From Bradyrhizobium lablabi (GTDB lineage: Bacteria > Pseudomonadota > Alphaproteobacteria > Rhizobiales > Xanthobacteraceae): DNA of 48,296 nucleotides. Shown piece after piece: positions 7,540-15,902 of the stretch. Position numbers and translations under genes: made by a program. The stretch spans positions 66,653 to 114,948 of the forward strand of contig NZ_LLYB01000109.1 in assembly GCF_001440475.1 (NCBI RefSeq), in the 5' to 3' direction. The notes under the pieces are model-generated. The model did no database searches. It was given only the letters and a program-made list of their open reading frames with translations, and was not told the origin of the DNA. Numbering within the stretch: the stretch's first letter is position 1; every line of letters begins with the position of its first letter.

Positions 7540-8367
7540 TTACTCGACCGTCATATCCGGCGCCGGCGCCGCTGCCTGCGGCGGACGCTTGCGAAAATAC
7601 AGCGGCGCGAACGCCTCTTTCTGGTTCAGCTCCATCTCGCCTTCGCGCACCAGTTCGAGCGCTGCGGCAAAGCTCGACGCAAACACCGTCGCCTTTTGCG
7701 AGGGATCGACGACGTAGCTGAGCAGGAAATCGTCGAGGCAGCTCCAGTCCTCGGATTCGGTCATGCCGACCAGCCGCTCCAGCGAGGCGCGCGCTTCGGC
7801 GAGCGACCACACCGTGCGCTTGGCCAGATGCACCGTCGCCAGCACGCGCTGCTGACGCTGCGCGGCATAGGCGGAGAGCAGGTCGAACAGTGTCGCGGTG
7901 AATTTGGGGTGACGGATTTCGGCGATCGACTCCGGATTGCCGCGCGGAAAAATATCGCGCTGGTACTGCGGACGGTTCATCAGCCGGTTGGCGGCTTCCC
8001 TGATAGCCTCGAGTCGGCGAAGCCGATTGGCAAGTGCGGTCGCCATTTCTTCCGCACTCGGTCCGTCCGGCGTGGGCGGTTCGGGCAGCAGCAGGCGCGA
8101 TTTCAGGTAGGCAAGCCAGGCAGCCATCACGAGGTAATCGGCCGCGAGTTCGAGGCGGATCTTTCGCGCGGCCTCGATGAAGGTCAGATACTGATCGGCC
8201 AGCGCCAGGATCGAAATCTTGGCGAGGTCGACCTTCTGCTGCCGCGCCAGCGTCAGGAGCAGGTCGAGCGGGCCTTCATAACCCTCGACGTCGACGACCA
8301 GCGCGGCCTCGCCGTCGGTGATCTCGGCGGGCCGTCCGGTTTCAAACGATAGAATCTCAGCCGTCAT
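7540..8367 (-). CDS. scpA: segregation and condensation protein A
   Basis: ScpA is the kleisin that bridges Smc heads and binds ScpB. The hallmark N-terminal segment (Y-E-G-P-L-D-L-L-L-T-L-A-R) appears at about residues 29-41. A-D-Y-L-V-M-A-A-W-L-A-Y-L-K-S-R-L-L-L-P follows, and the C-terminal kleisin winged helix includes F-A-A-A-L-E-L-V. Length is 275 residues. Its ATG overlaps the nagZ stop by 4 bases (ATGA), indicating coupling to nagZ. Confidence 0.95.
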   Translation of the reverse strand: MTAEILSFETGRPAEITDGEAALVVDVEGYEGPLDLLLTLARQQKVDLAKISILALADQYLTFIEAARKIRLELAADYLVMAAWLAYLKSRLLLPEPPTPDGPSAEEMATALANRLRRLEAIREAANRLMNRPQYQRDIFPRGNPESIAEIRHPKFTATLFDLLSAYAAQRQQRVLATVHLAKRTVWSLAEARASLERLVGMTESEDWSCLDDFLLSYVVDPSQKATVFASSFAAALELVREGEMELNQKEAFAPLYFRKRPPQAAAPAPDMTVE

Positions 8368-9386
8368 ACCGTTCCTACCCGATCCACCAACGCTTCAAGT
8401 TCAGCCCGTCCCGCCTGCCGGTCGAAGGGCTCAGGCTGCCTTCGCGCGGCCAGCGCCCGCCTGGCGCGTTCCAAGGCCCCATCAGCCAGTTCCGGCGTCT
8501 CGCGCGCCACGTCGCGCATCTCGTCGAGCTTGCCGTTGCAATGCAGGACCATGTCGCAGCCGGCGTTGACGATGGCGCGGGTCCGCACGGCGATCGATCC
8601 GGCCAGCGCATTCATCGACACGTCATCACTCATCAACAAACCCTGGAACCCAATTTCGCCGCGAATCACCTGATGGATGATTGTCGCAGAAGTCGTCGCG
8701 GGTTGGGCGGGGTCTAACGCGCTAAACACAACATGTGCGGTCATCGCCATCGGCAGGTCCGCCAGTGGCTGAAAGGCCGCGAAATCGGTCCGTTCCAGCT
8801 CGTCTCGCGCCGTATCAACGGTCGGGAGCCGAAAATGGCTATCTGCGGTAGCCCGGCCATGGCCGGGAATGTGCTTCAGCACGGGCAGCACGCCGCCCTG
8901 GTCCAGCCCCTCGGTAACCGCGCGCGCGATCGCCGCGACCTTGGCGGGCTCGGTTCCGTAGGCCCGGTTGCCGATCACGGCGTCGGCGCCGGCCACGGGA
9001 ACGTCCGCCAGCGGCAGGCAGTCGACGGTAATGCCGAGGTCGATCAGATCGGCCGCGATCAGGCGGGAACTCAGGCGGGCCGCCTTCAGGCCCAGCGCCG
9101 GGTCGAGATCATAGAGCGCGCCGAAGGTGGCGCCGGGCGGATAGACCGACCAGTGCGGCGGCCCGAGCCGGGCCACCCGGCCGCCTTCCTGATCGATCAG
9201 GACCGGCGCGTCCGCCTCGTCCACAAGGCGCCGGAATTCATTAACAAGCGCAGATACTTGATCCGGCGCTTCGATATTGCGTTTGAACAGGATCAAGCCC
9301 CATGGCAGTTCGCCACGGATGAATTCCCGCTCTTCAGCGGTCAATTCCGGTCCCGATACGCCCGTGATGAATGCGCGGCTTGTCAT
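8364..9386 (-). CDS. nagZ: beta-N-acetylhexosaminidase (peptidoglycan recycling)
   Basis: NagZ is a glycoside hydrolase family 3 enzyme that removes N-acetylglucosamine from GlcNAc-anhydro-muropeptides in the cytoplasm, feeding cell-wall recycling. D-Q-E-G-G-R-V-A-R-L lies at 65-74. The substrate loop and catalytic His/Asp motif K-H-I-P-G-H-G is at 171-177, and the nucleophile region M-S-D-D at about 252-255. No signal peptide is present, as expected for the cytoplasmic enzyme. Length is 340 residues. A 47-base gap separates it from the upstream SPOR gene. Confidence 0.95.
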   Translation of the reverse strand: MTSRAFITGVSGPELTAEEREFIRGELPWGLILFKRNIEAPDQVSALVNEFRRLVDEADAPVLIDQEGGRVARLGPPHWSVYPPGATFGALYDLDPALGLKAARLSSRLIAADLIDLGITVDCLPLADVPVAGADAVIGNRAYGTEPAKVAAIARAVTEGLDQGGVLPVLKHIPGHGRATADSHFRLPTVDTARDELERTDFAAFQPLADLPMAMTAHVVFSALDPAQPATTSATIIHQVIRGEIGFQGLLMSDDVSMNALAGSIAVRTRAIVNAGCDMVLHCNGKLDEMRDVARETPELADGALERARRALAARRQPEPFDRQAGRAELEALVDRVGTV

Positions 9387-9433
9387 GGGGGCCGATTAGG
9401 CCCCTCGCAGCCCCTGGGTCAAGGAAAGCGCCG

Positions 9434-10951
9434 TTAATTCCTTTGGACGAAGCACTGGCCGCCGGCAGATTTCAGGCTGTTGCAGACCTGCGCCGCCTCC
9501 TCGGACGAGCCGAACGGACCGGCGAAGGCGCGGTAGTAGACGCCCTTTTCGCCGAGATCGACCCGCTTCACCATCGATGAGTGCGGTCCCAGCACGCTCG
9601 GGAACTTGCCCTGCAGCGCCCGGTAGGAGGCCTGCGCATCGGCCTCGTTCTTCTGCGAGGAGACCTGGACCAAATAACCACCGCTGGCTGCCGGAGCCTG
9701 CTGCGCCGGATTGACGGCGGCGACACGCGCGGGCGCTGCCGGCGCAGGATCGGCCGCACCGGGTGCCAGAGACATCGGCGGATTGGCACTGGCATTGGCC
9801 GATGCCGGGTTACGCCCGGCCGGCGCTGCGGGCGGCACAGTCGGGCCTGGTCCTGGAGCGGCAGCGCTTCGTGTCGTCGGCGCCGGCCGCGGAGGCGGCG
9901 CGCCAGCGCCTGCCGGGACACCGCCATTGTCGGCCGGGTCACCCTTGACGGCGAGCGTCCTGATCCGGCGCGGCTCGTTGTTCATCGTGCCGTTCGCCCC
10001 GTTCTGCGGCGGCAGGCCCTGAGGAGAAACGCTCGAAACCGGAGGCGGGCTGTTGTTCTGGTTTAGCGGCGGAAACACCACGCGCGGCGCGCCGGACCTC
10101 GTGACGTCGACCGGGGTCTCCTCGCGCGACACCAGTTTCTCGCCACCATCGCCTGACAGCAACCGGTCGGGGTTCTTGGCGGCGCCTGCATCTGACGGCG
10201 CCGGTACCACCTTGGTCGGGCTGTTGTCGGCCCGGATGATCGGCGGCTCGCCTGAGCGCGGCGAACCCACATAGGTGCGATAGGCAAAGGCAGCGCCGGT
10301 CCCGACCACGGCCAGCGCCAGCACCGCGGCGACCGTCATCAGGCCGCTCGAGCGCTTCTTGGGCTCGGGCTCTTCCTCGTATTCGCTCTGGTAGGCATAG
10401 GGATCGTCCGGATAGGCCGGATCGCGCTGATAGTCGTGCTCGCCGTTCTCCAACCGCCCATACAGCGCATCGTCGTAGCGCGACGGGTCCTGCGGCTGCG
10501 GGTCGTCGGCATATTGCTGGTGTTGCGGAGCCTCGTAATAGTCGTCCCGCACGGGCGCTTCATGAGCAGGCACCTGCGGCGGCTGGGCCGAATAGCGATG
10601 CAACGGATGTACCGGCGATGGCTGCTGGTATTCCGGCTCGTCGTCGTAGTGGTTCTCCGGCAGCGGCGACGGAAGTGGCGGCGGCGGGGTCGTCTCCTGC
10701 CGTGCGCGCTGCATCCACGCCGGCAGGGCCGGCGGCGCGGCGGGCTCCTCTTCCGGCTGATCATACGCCGGCGGATCGTACTGTGGCGGACGCGCATTGG
10801 CCCGCGACTGCAGCGGGCGTGGCGCTGGCTTGGGGGCGTTCCCGAACGAGTCGTTCTGCCCGATCAGCCTTGCGAGTTCGGCCAATGGATCGCTCTCGCC
10901 GCGAGCCTGGTCGGCGGAGGGAAAAGGTCGGTCCTGATATCGATCAGCCAT
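9434..10951 (-). CDS. SPOR-domain membrane protein (probable septal peptidoglycan-binding)
   Basis: The 505-residue protein has a long cytoplasmic N-terminus rich in Pro, Gln, Tyr and acidic residues, and one membrane helix at about 203-224 after a K-K-R stop signal. A Pro/Ala-rich periplasmic linker leads to a C-terminal SPOR domain at about 424-505 (G-G-Y-L-V-Q-V-S-S-Q, A-F-A-G-P-F-G-S, A-G-G-Q-C-F-V). SPOR domains bind denuded glycan at the division site, so a role in septation is inferred. A compact motif D-P-L-A-E-L-A-R-L-I-G-Q stands out at residues 21-32 in an otherwise low-complexity region. The gene lies between argS and nagZ. Confidence 0.9.
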   Translation of the reverse strand: MADRYQDRPFPSADQARGESDPLAELARLIGQNDSFGNAPKPAPRPLQSRANARPPQYDPPAYDQPEEEPAAPPALPAWMQRARQETTPPPPLPSPLPENHYDDEPEYQQPSPVHPLHRYSAQPPQVPAHEAPVRDDYYEAPQHQQYADDPQPQDPSRYDDALYGRLENGEHDYQRDPAYPDDPYAYQSEYEEEPEPKKRSSGLMTVAAVLALAVVGTGAAFAYRTYVGSPRSGEPPIIRADNSPTKVVPAPSDAGAAKNPDRLLSGDGGEKLVSREETPVDVTRSGAPRVVFPPLNQNNSPPPVSSVSPQGLPPQNGANGTMNNEPRRIRTLAVKGDPADNGGVPAGAGAPPPRPAPTTRSAAAPGPGPTVPPAAPAGRNPASANASANPPMSLAPGAADPAPAAPARVAAVNPAQQAPAASGGYLVQVSSQKNEADAQASYRALQGKFPSVLGPHSSMVKRVDLGEKGVYYRAFAGPFGSSEEAAQVCNSLKSAGGQCFVQRN

Positions 10952-11028
10952 CGTGATGATGCATCCCTACGGGACAGCGCCAACCCGCCATGTAAACAAA
11001 CCATGACGAGCGGCCCCTGCCAGATACC

Positions 11029-11050
11029 CTCACGAACCCCCATTCGTGAA
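11029..11050 (-). terminator. Hairpin downstream of argS
   Basis: TCACGAA (11030-11036) pairs with TTCGTGA (11043-11049) across a six-base C-rich loop, about 16 bases past the argS stop on the minus strand. No T-run follows, so it may be a transcript-end or processing hairpin rather than an intrinsic terminator. Confidence 0.35.
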
Positions 11051-11065
11051 GGCCTTCGCCCCTGC

Positions 11066-12859
11066 CTACCGCATCTCGGTCGGAGCGTGGACGCCGAGAA
11101 CGGCTAAGCCCGATGCCAGAACCGAGACGACGCCCTGGACCATAGCCAGTCGCGCCCTCGTGATCTCTGCATCATTAGTCATAATGAAGCGTAAATAGGG
11201 CAAATCCCGCCCCTTGGTCCACAACGCGTGAAATTCACTGGCCAAATCATATAGATAAAAAGCGATTCGGTGTGGTTCATGCGCGACCGCCGCCGCCTCG
11301 ATTATTCGGGGATAGAGCGCCAACCGCTTCAAAAGGTCCATTTCGGCCGGATCTGTCAGCCGCTCGACCGGGGCGGAACCCAGCCAGGCGGCCCGCGCGG
11401 CGTTGTCCGTGGGCAACTCGGGAACCACCTCGCGGGCATTCTTGAAAATCGAATGTCCACGTGCATGTCCGTACTGCACGTAGAAGACGGGATTGTCCTT
11501 CGACTGTTCGAGCACCTTGGCAAGATCGAAATCGAGCACGGCGTCGTTCTTGCGGAACAACATCATGAACCGCACCGCGTCGGAACCAACCTCGTCGACC
11601 ACTTCGCGCAGCGTGACGAAATCGCCGGAGCGCTTCGACATCCGCACCTGCTCGCCGGCGCGCAACAGGCGCACGAGCTGCACGATCTTGATGTCGAGCG
11701 CGGCCTTGCCGGCGCTGATGGCCTTCACCGCCGCTTGCATTCGCTTGATGTAACCGCCGTGATCAGCGCCGAACACGTTGATCATGTCGAAGAAGCCACG
11801 ATCGACCTTGTTCTTGTGGTAGGCGATGTCGGACGCGAAATAGGTGTAGGAGCCGTCCGACTTGATCAGCGGACGATCGACGTCGTCGCCATAGGCGGTG
11901 GCGCGGAACAGCGTCTGGATACGGTCTTCGTAATCCTCGACCGGCTTGCCCTTCGGCGGCGGCAGGCGACCTTCGTAGATATCGCCCTTGGCGCGCAGGA
12001 AATCGATGGTTTCGGTGACCTTGTTATTGCCGGTCTCGACCAGCGAGCGCTCCGAGAAGAACACGTCGTGCCTGATATTGAGCGCAGCGAGATCGCCCTT
12101 GATCATGTCCATCATCATCGCGATCGCCTTGGCGCGTACGATCGGCAGCCATGACGTGTCAGGCATCGCCTTCAGCTTGTCGCCATGTTCGGCGGCGAGC
12201 GCCTGTCCGACGGGAACGAGATAGTCGCCGGGATAGAGCCCTTCCGGAATCTCGCCGATGTTTTCGCCAAGCGCTTCCAGGTAGCGCAGGAACGCCGAGC
12301 GCGCGAGCACGTCGACCTGCGCGCCGGCATCGTTGATGTAATATTCGCGCGTGACGTCATAGCCGGCAAAGTCGAGCAGGCCACACAGCGCGTCGCCGAA
12401 CACTGCGCCCCGGCAGTGGCCGACATGCATCGGCCCGGTCGGGTTGGCCGAGACGTATTCGACATTGACCTTGGCGCCGTGGCCGACCGCGCTTTTGCCG
12501 TAGAACGCGCCTTCGCGCAGCATCGTCAGCAGTTCGTTCGCCCAGACCTGAGGCTTCAGGGTGAGATTGATGAAGCCCGGGCCGGCGACCTCGACCGCGG
12601 CGACCAAATCGTCAGCGCGCAATTTTTCCGCGATTTTATCGGCGAGATCGCGCGGTTTTACCTTCGCCTCCTTGGCGAGCACCATTGCGGCGTTGGTTGC
12701 CATGTCGCCATGGCTGGCATCGCGCGGCGGCTCGACCACGACGCGGGAGAAATCGATACCGGCGGGCCACTGGCCCTCGGCCGCGAGCGCGGCGCAGATT
12801 GCCTGCACGCGCGCCAGCGCGTCGGCAAACAGGTGTTGTGAAACTGGCTTGTCGGACAT
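11066..12859 (-). CDS. argS: arginyl-tRNA synthetase
   Basis: ArgS is the class I synthetase charging tRNA-Arg. The N-terminal Arg-S domain spans about residues 5-105. The HIGH-type motif H-V-G-H is at 145-148 within S-A-N-P-T-G-P-M-H-V-G-H, and the KMSKS-type loop appears as R-M-S-K-R-S-G. The anticodon-binding helical domain follows at the C-terminus, ending in G-V-H-A-P-T-E-M. Length is 597 residues. The start lies 9 bases after the dgt stop, so the two are probably cotranscribed. Confidence 0.98.
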   Translation of the reverse strand: MSDKPVSQHLFADALARVQAICAALAAEGQWPAGIDFSRVVVEPPRDASHGDMATNAAMVLAKEAKVKPRDLADKIAEKLRADDLVAAVEVAGPGFINLTLKPQVWANELLTMLREGAFYGKSAVGHGAKVNVEYVSANPTGPMHVGHCRGAVFGDALCGLLDFAGYDVTREYYINDAGAQVDVLARSAFLRYLEALGENIGEIPEGLYPGDYLVPVGQALAAEHGDKLKAMPDTSWLPIVRAKAIAMMMDMIKGDLAALNIRHDVFFSERSLVETGNNKVTETIDFLRAKGDIYEGRLPPPKGKPVEDYEDRIQTLFRATAYGDDVDRPLIKSDGSYTYFASDIAYHKNKVDRGFFDMINVFGADHGGYIKRMQAAVKAISAGKAALDIKIVQLVRLLRAGEQVRMSKRSGDFVTLREVVDEVGSDAVRFMMLFRKNDAVLDFDLAKVLEQSKDNPVFYVQYGHARGHSIFKNAREVVPELPTDNAARAAWLGSAPVERLTDPAEMDLLKRLALYPRIIEAAAVAHEPHRIAFYLYDLASEFHALWTKGRDLPYLRFIMTNDAEITRARLAMVQGVVSVLASGLAVLGVHAPTEMR

Positions 12860-12868
12860 GGGCGCCGC

Positions 12869-14053
12869 CTAACGCAAATCCGGGGTCGAGTCAAAAAGCC
12901 TTTGATGCTCGATTAAGGCAAAACGATCGGTCATTCCGGCGATGAAATTGCCGATCCGGCGGGCCCTCTCGCCCTCCGTTTCGCGCTCGGTGCCCTCAAC
13001 CCATTCGGCCGGCAGGTCACCCGGCGAGGACTGGTAGCGCGCAAACAGATCAAACAGGATGCCTTCGGCCTCGCCCATCACCCGCATCACCCGGTGATGC
13101 CTGTACATATGCAGCTTCAGGAACGCCTTGATGGCGGCCTCCTCCTCCGCGACATCGGGCGGAAAGGCGACCAGCGGCTGATGGTGGTGGCGGACGTCAT
13201 GGGCCGATTGCGGCTTCGCCGCGGCAAGGCGCCTGCCCGCCTCCGACATGACAGCGCCGATCATGTAGGAAATCAGCTCGCGCACCAGTTCCGCGCCGCG
13301 CCTGGCGTCGTCGAGATGGGGATAGTGACGGTCGATCTCGCCGATGATCGCTTCGGTCAGTGGCATCACCTTGAGGTCGTCGACGGCGAACAGCCCCGCG
13401 CGCAGACCGTCGTCGATGTCGTGGGCATCATAGGCGATGTCGTCGGCGAAGGCTGCGACCTGCGCCTCCAGCGAGGCGTAGCTCCACAGCTCCAGATCGA
13501 ATTTCTGGTTGAACTCGGCGATGCCGATGGGGATCCCGCCTTCGCCTGCCGCTCCGTCCCGCGCGGTGAGCGGTCCGTTGTGCTTGACGATGCCTTCCAG
13601 CGATTCCCAGGTCAGGTTCAACCCGTCGAAATCAGGGTAGCGGTGCTCCAGCGAAGTCACCACCCGCAGCGCCTGTGCGTTATGGTCGAAGCCGCCATGG
13701 GCCGCGAGGCATTTGTCGAGCGCCCGCTCGCCGGCATGGCCGAACGGGGGATGGCCGAGGTCATGGGCCAGCGCCAGTGTTTCGGTGAGGTCCTCGTCGA
13801 GGCCGAGTTGGCGGGCGAGCGCGCGGGCGACTTGCGCCACTTCCAGCGAATGGGTCAGCCGGGTGCGGTAATGATCGCCCTCATGAAACACGAAAACTTG
13901 TGTCTTGTGCTTCAGCCGGCGGAACGCAGTGGAATGGATCACCCGGTCGCAATCGCGCCGGAACGGGCTCCGGGTCCGGCTCGGCGGCTCCGCGAACAGC
14001 CGGCCGCGGCTGGAATCGGGGTCGCAGCCATAAGGCGCGCGGGGGGCAGCCAT
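12869..14053 (-). CDS. dgt: deoxyguanosinetriphosphate triphosphohydrolase-like protein
   Basis: The product belongs to the HD-domain dNTP triphosphohydrolases, which release tripolyphosphate from dNTPs. Metal ligands are visible as R-L-T-H-S-L-E (His68), A-H-D-L-G-H-P-P-F-G-H (His97, Asp98) and a downstream D-D-I-A-Y-D. The N-terminal S-R-G-R-L-F and F-R-R-L-K-H-K-T-Q-V-F blocks match the bacterial dgt group. ATG at 14053 gives 394 residues; a GTG at 14065 adds four and cannot be excluded. It heads the run towards argS and is divergent from erpA, so the 116-base gap should hold both promoters. Confidence 0.94.
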   Translation of the reverse strand: MAAPRAPYGCDPDSSRGRLFAEPPSRTRSPFRRDCDRVIHSTAFRRLKHKTQVFVFHEGDHYRTRLTHSLEVAQVARALARQLGLDEDLTETLALAHDLGHPPFGHAGERALDKCLAAHGGFDHNAQALRVVTSLEHRYPDFDGLNLTWESLEGIVKHNGPLTARDGAAGEGGIPIGIAEFNQKFDLELWSYASLEAQVAAFADDIAYDAHDIDDGLRAGLFAVDDLKVMPLTEAIIGEIDRHYPHLDDARRGAELVRELISYMIGAVMSEAGRRLAAAKPQSAHDVRHHHQPLVAFPPDVAEEEAAIKAFLKLHMYRHHRVMRVMGEAEGILFDLFARYQSSPGDLPAEWVEGTERETEGERARRIGNFIAGMTDRFALIEHQRLFDSTPDLR

Positions 14054-14169
14054 TCCGACCGACACGATTTTTTAGTCCTTATCCATTTGATTCCGCGAGA
14101 TTACGCACTTAACTATGTCTGAGGCGCCATACCAAATGAATTGGGTATGACGCCGCTGGAGACCATGCC

Positions 14170-14499
14170 ATGACCACTGCCATCACCGTCAGCGAGCGGG
14201 CCGCTCGCCGCATCGGCGAAATCCTCAAGGGCGAAGGCGACGGCGCCATGCTGCGCATCTCCGTCGAGGGCGGCGGCTGCTCCGGCTTCCAGTACAAGTT
14301 CGACGTCGACCATGCCAAGGCCGAGGACGATCTGGTGATCGCACGTGAAGGCGCGGTGGTGCTGGTCGATCCGGCCTCGGTGCCGTTCCTCGCGGGCTCC
14401 GAAGTCGATTTCGTCGACGATCTGATCGGCGCGTCGTTCCGCGTGGTCAATCCGAACGCCACGGCGTCGTGCGGCTGCGGGACCAGTTTTTCGATCTGA
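14170..14499 (+). CDS. erpA: iron-sulfur cluster insertion/carrier protein (ErpA/IscA family)
   Basis: A-type carriers take Fe-S clusters from a scaffold to apo-proteins. The protein has 109 residues and the three invariant cysteines: Cys37 in G-G-G-C-S-G-F-Q-Y, and Cys101 and Cys103 in S-C-G-C-G. The C-terminus S-F-S-I is typical. The choice of ErpA over IscA/SufA rests on its placement beside dgt and away from suf genes, and is less sure than the family. It is transcribed alone and divergent from dgt. Confidence 0.9.
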   Translation: MTTAITVSERAARRIGEILKGEGDGAMLRISVEGGGCSGFQYKFDVDHAKAEDDLVIAREGAVVLVDPASVPFLAGSEVDFVDDLIGASFRVVNPNATASCGCGTSFSI

Positions 14500-14533
14500 G
14501 GCGAAAGCAACGGCCGCCCAATCAAGGTCATCT

Positions 14534-14551
14534 TAGCCGCGCATGCGGCTA
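14534..14551 (+). terminator. Hairpin downstream of erpA
   Basis: A perfect 7-base stem TAGCCGC/GCGGCTA with a GCAT loop lies about 35 bases after the erpA stop. There is no T-run after it. It probably marks the 3' end of the erpA transcript. Confidence 0.4.
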
Positions 14552-14574
14552 TCCAGTACGCCGCGGCCCTTCCA

Positions 14575-14652
14575 CGTCATTGTGAGCGCAGCGAAACAAT
14601 GCATAGCGCCGCAAGTGGAGGCGAGGATTGCTTCGCTGCGCTCGCAATGACG
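14575..14652. repeat. Dispersed inverted repeat, CATTGCGAG-type (copy 1)
   Basis: Arms 14575-14600 and 14627-14652 are near-perfect reverse complements of the type cgtcattg(c/t)gagcgcag, separated by about 26 bases. Three more copies of the same arm occur in this window at 16917-16996, 40115-40199 and 48199-48276. It lies between the ends of erpA and the convergent regulator gene. Confidence 0.85.
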
Positions 14653-14757
14653 GGTGCATACAGTTTCGTAGCACGGCAAATCGGCTTCAGTATTGCCAGA
14701 ACGTCATCCCTCACCGGATTGCGGCTACCGCGGCAAATGCCGCCGCCAGCGTGGCGC

Positions 14758-15471
14758 CTAGTCGTCTCGGGGCCCGTTCTCCGGACCTGATACGTCAAGC
14801 CGCTCGGCAATCGTGACGAGTTGAGGCAACGTCTGAACCTTCATTTTTCTCATGATCGCTTGCCGATGAGCCTTGATCGTTCGGTCGGTGCACCCGAGTA
14901 CGCGCGCGGCATGCTTGTTCGTTTTACCCCGCACGACCAGTTCAAAGACTTGCCGCTGGCGCGGTGTCAGGGTCGATAGCCGGGCCCGTAGCGCTTCCAG
15001 TTCGCCGATTAGCGCGCGCTCTGCGTCGTGCCGCGCTATCGCCTTTTCAATTGCGCTCAGTAGTTCGCCCGCACTGGCAGGCTTGATCAAGAAGTTATCT
15101 GCGCCCGCCTTGATCGCCCTCACCGTGGTAGTGATGTCCTGGTAGCCCGTCAGAAAGATGATCGGCAGGGATGAGCCGAGTTCAGTCAAACGGCTCTGCA
15201 ACTCAGGCCCGCTCAAGCCGGGCAGTCGGACATCCAGAAGAATGCAACCTCTCGCATTTTCGTCTGGCCGCTGATCCAGCAATTGCTGAGCCGATGGATA
15301 AGTGATGACTCCGTAGCCGGCGATTTCCAGCAAGCGCTGGATGGCTGTTCGAAACGACGCGTCGTCATCCACGACATGGACGATGCCGGGCAAAATGTTC
15401 TCCAGGGACGAAAAGTAGCCGCTCTGCTTGCTTTTCTTGCTTGTTGTTGCAGCGCCTTCTCGCCCGGCCAT
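14758..15471 (-). CDS. FixJ-family response regulator (receiver + LuxR-type HTH)
   Basis: An N-terminal receiver begins at V-H-V-V-D-D-D, with the acceptor Asp in C-I-L-L-D-V-R-L-P-G-L-S-G, the Thr in F-L-T-G-Y, and Lys in L-I-K-P-A. A LuxR/FixJ helix-turn-helix at the C-terminus reads L-T-P-R-Q-R-Q-V-F through D-R-T-I-K-A-H-R-Q-A-I-M-R-K-M. It is a DNA-binding transcription factor; target and kinase are unknown, and no kinase is adjacent. The start is uncertain: ATG 15471 (237 residues), an upstream TTG at 15525, or a TTG at 15393 that has GGAG upstream and begins exactly at the receiver. Confidence 0.88.
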   Translation of the reverse strand: MAGREGAATTSKKSKQSGYFSSLENILPGIVHVVDDDASFRTAIQRLLEIAGYGVITYPSAQQLLDQRPDENARGCILLDVRLPGLSGPELQSRLTELGSSLPIIFLTGYQDITTTVRAIKAGADNFLIKPASAGELLSAIEKAIARHDAERALIGELEALRARLSTLTPRQRQVFELVVRGKTNKHAARVLGCTDRTIKAHRQAIMRKMKVQTLPQLVTIAERLDVSGPENGPRDD

Positions 15472-15902
15472 CGCCAGTCGCGTCGCTCTTGGAGGGCAAC
15501 TATCGACTTGGGATTGGAAGGGCAAATTAAATTCAACACATGCCGCACCGAAAGCAGAGATGTGTCCTTTTCATTGCAAATGCCTCGCAAGTGCGGGCCG
15601 ATGTGCGGAACTGCATCAGGTGCGTTCTTGGGCATTAAATTTGCTTATGGCGATCGCATTACCGTTGCACCGAGGTGACGCCAGCGCGGCCGTAACGAGC
15701 ATGCGCGCTCGCCGCCCTCGGTCCCCTACCAAATGATGTGGTGCCGATGACCGCGTGAAAGCGAAGTCCGCAGGGTGGACAAAGGAAGCACTAGCGACGC
15801 GCCCACCATCCATCACCAGTCGTGCTGCTCGATGGTGGACACGCTTCGCTTTGCCCACTCTGCGAACGTACGAACTGCGCCACTTCGAATGCCAGCTCGC
15901 GC
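15472..15902. other. Gene-free gap between the FixJ-type regulator and the LysR gene
   Basis: This stretch of about 430 bases holds the upstream region of the FixJ-type regulator and, at 15772-15861, a dispersed inverted repeat. An 80-codon minus-strand frame (15616-15858) begins inside the repeat and has repeat-derived sequence, so it was not called. Confidence 0.6.
15772..15861. repeat. Dispersed inverted repeat, GTGGGCAAAGCG-type (copy 1)
   Basis: The left arm (agggtggacaaagg at 15772-15785, ending gcccaccatc at 15801-15810) pairs with the right arm (gatggtggacacg through ttgcccactct, 15831-15861). It lies downstream of the LysR gene. A second member of the family is at 27131-27256. Confidence 0.8.

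Noticed and set aside
15616..15858. 80-codon minus-strand frame starting M-G-K-A-K-R-V
   Set aside because: Begins inside a dispersed inverted repeat and encodes repeat sequence; no coding signal.
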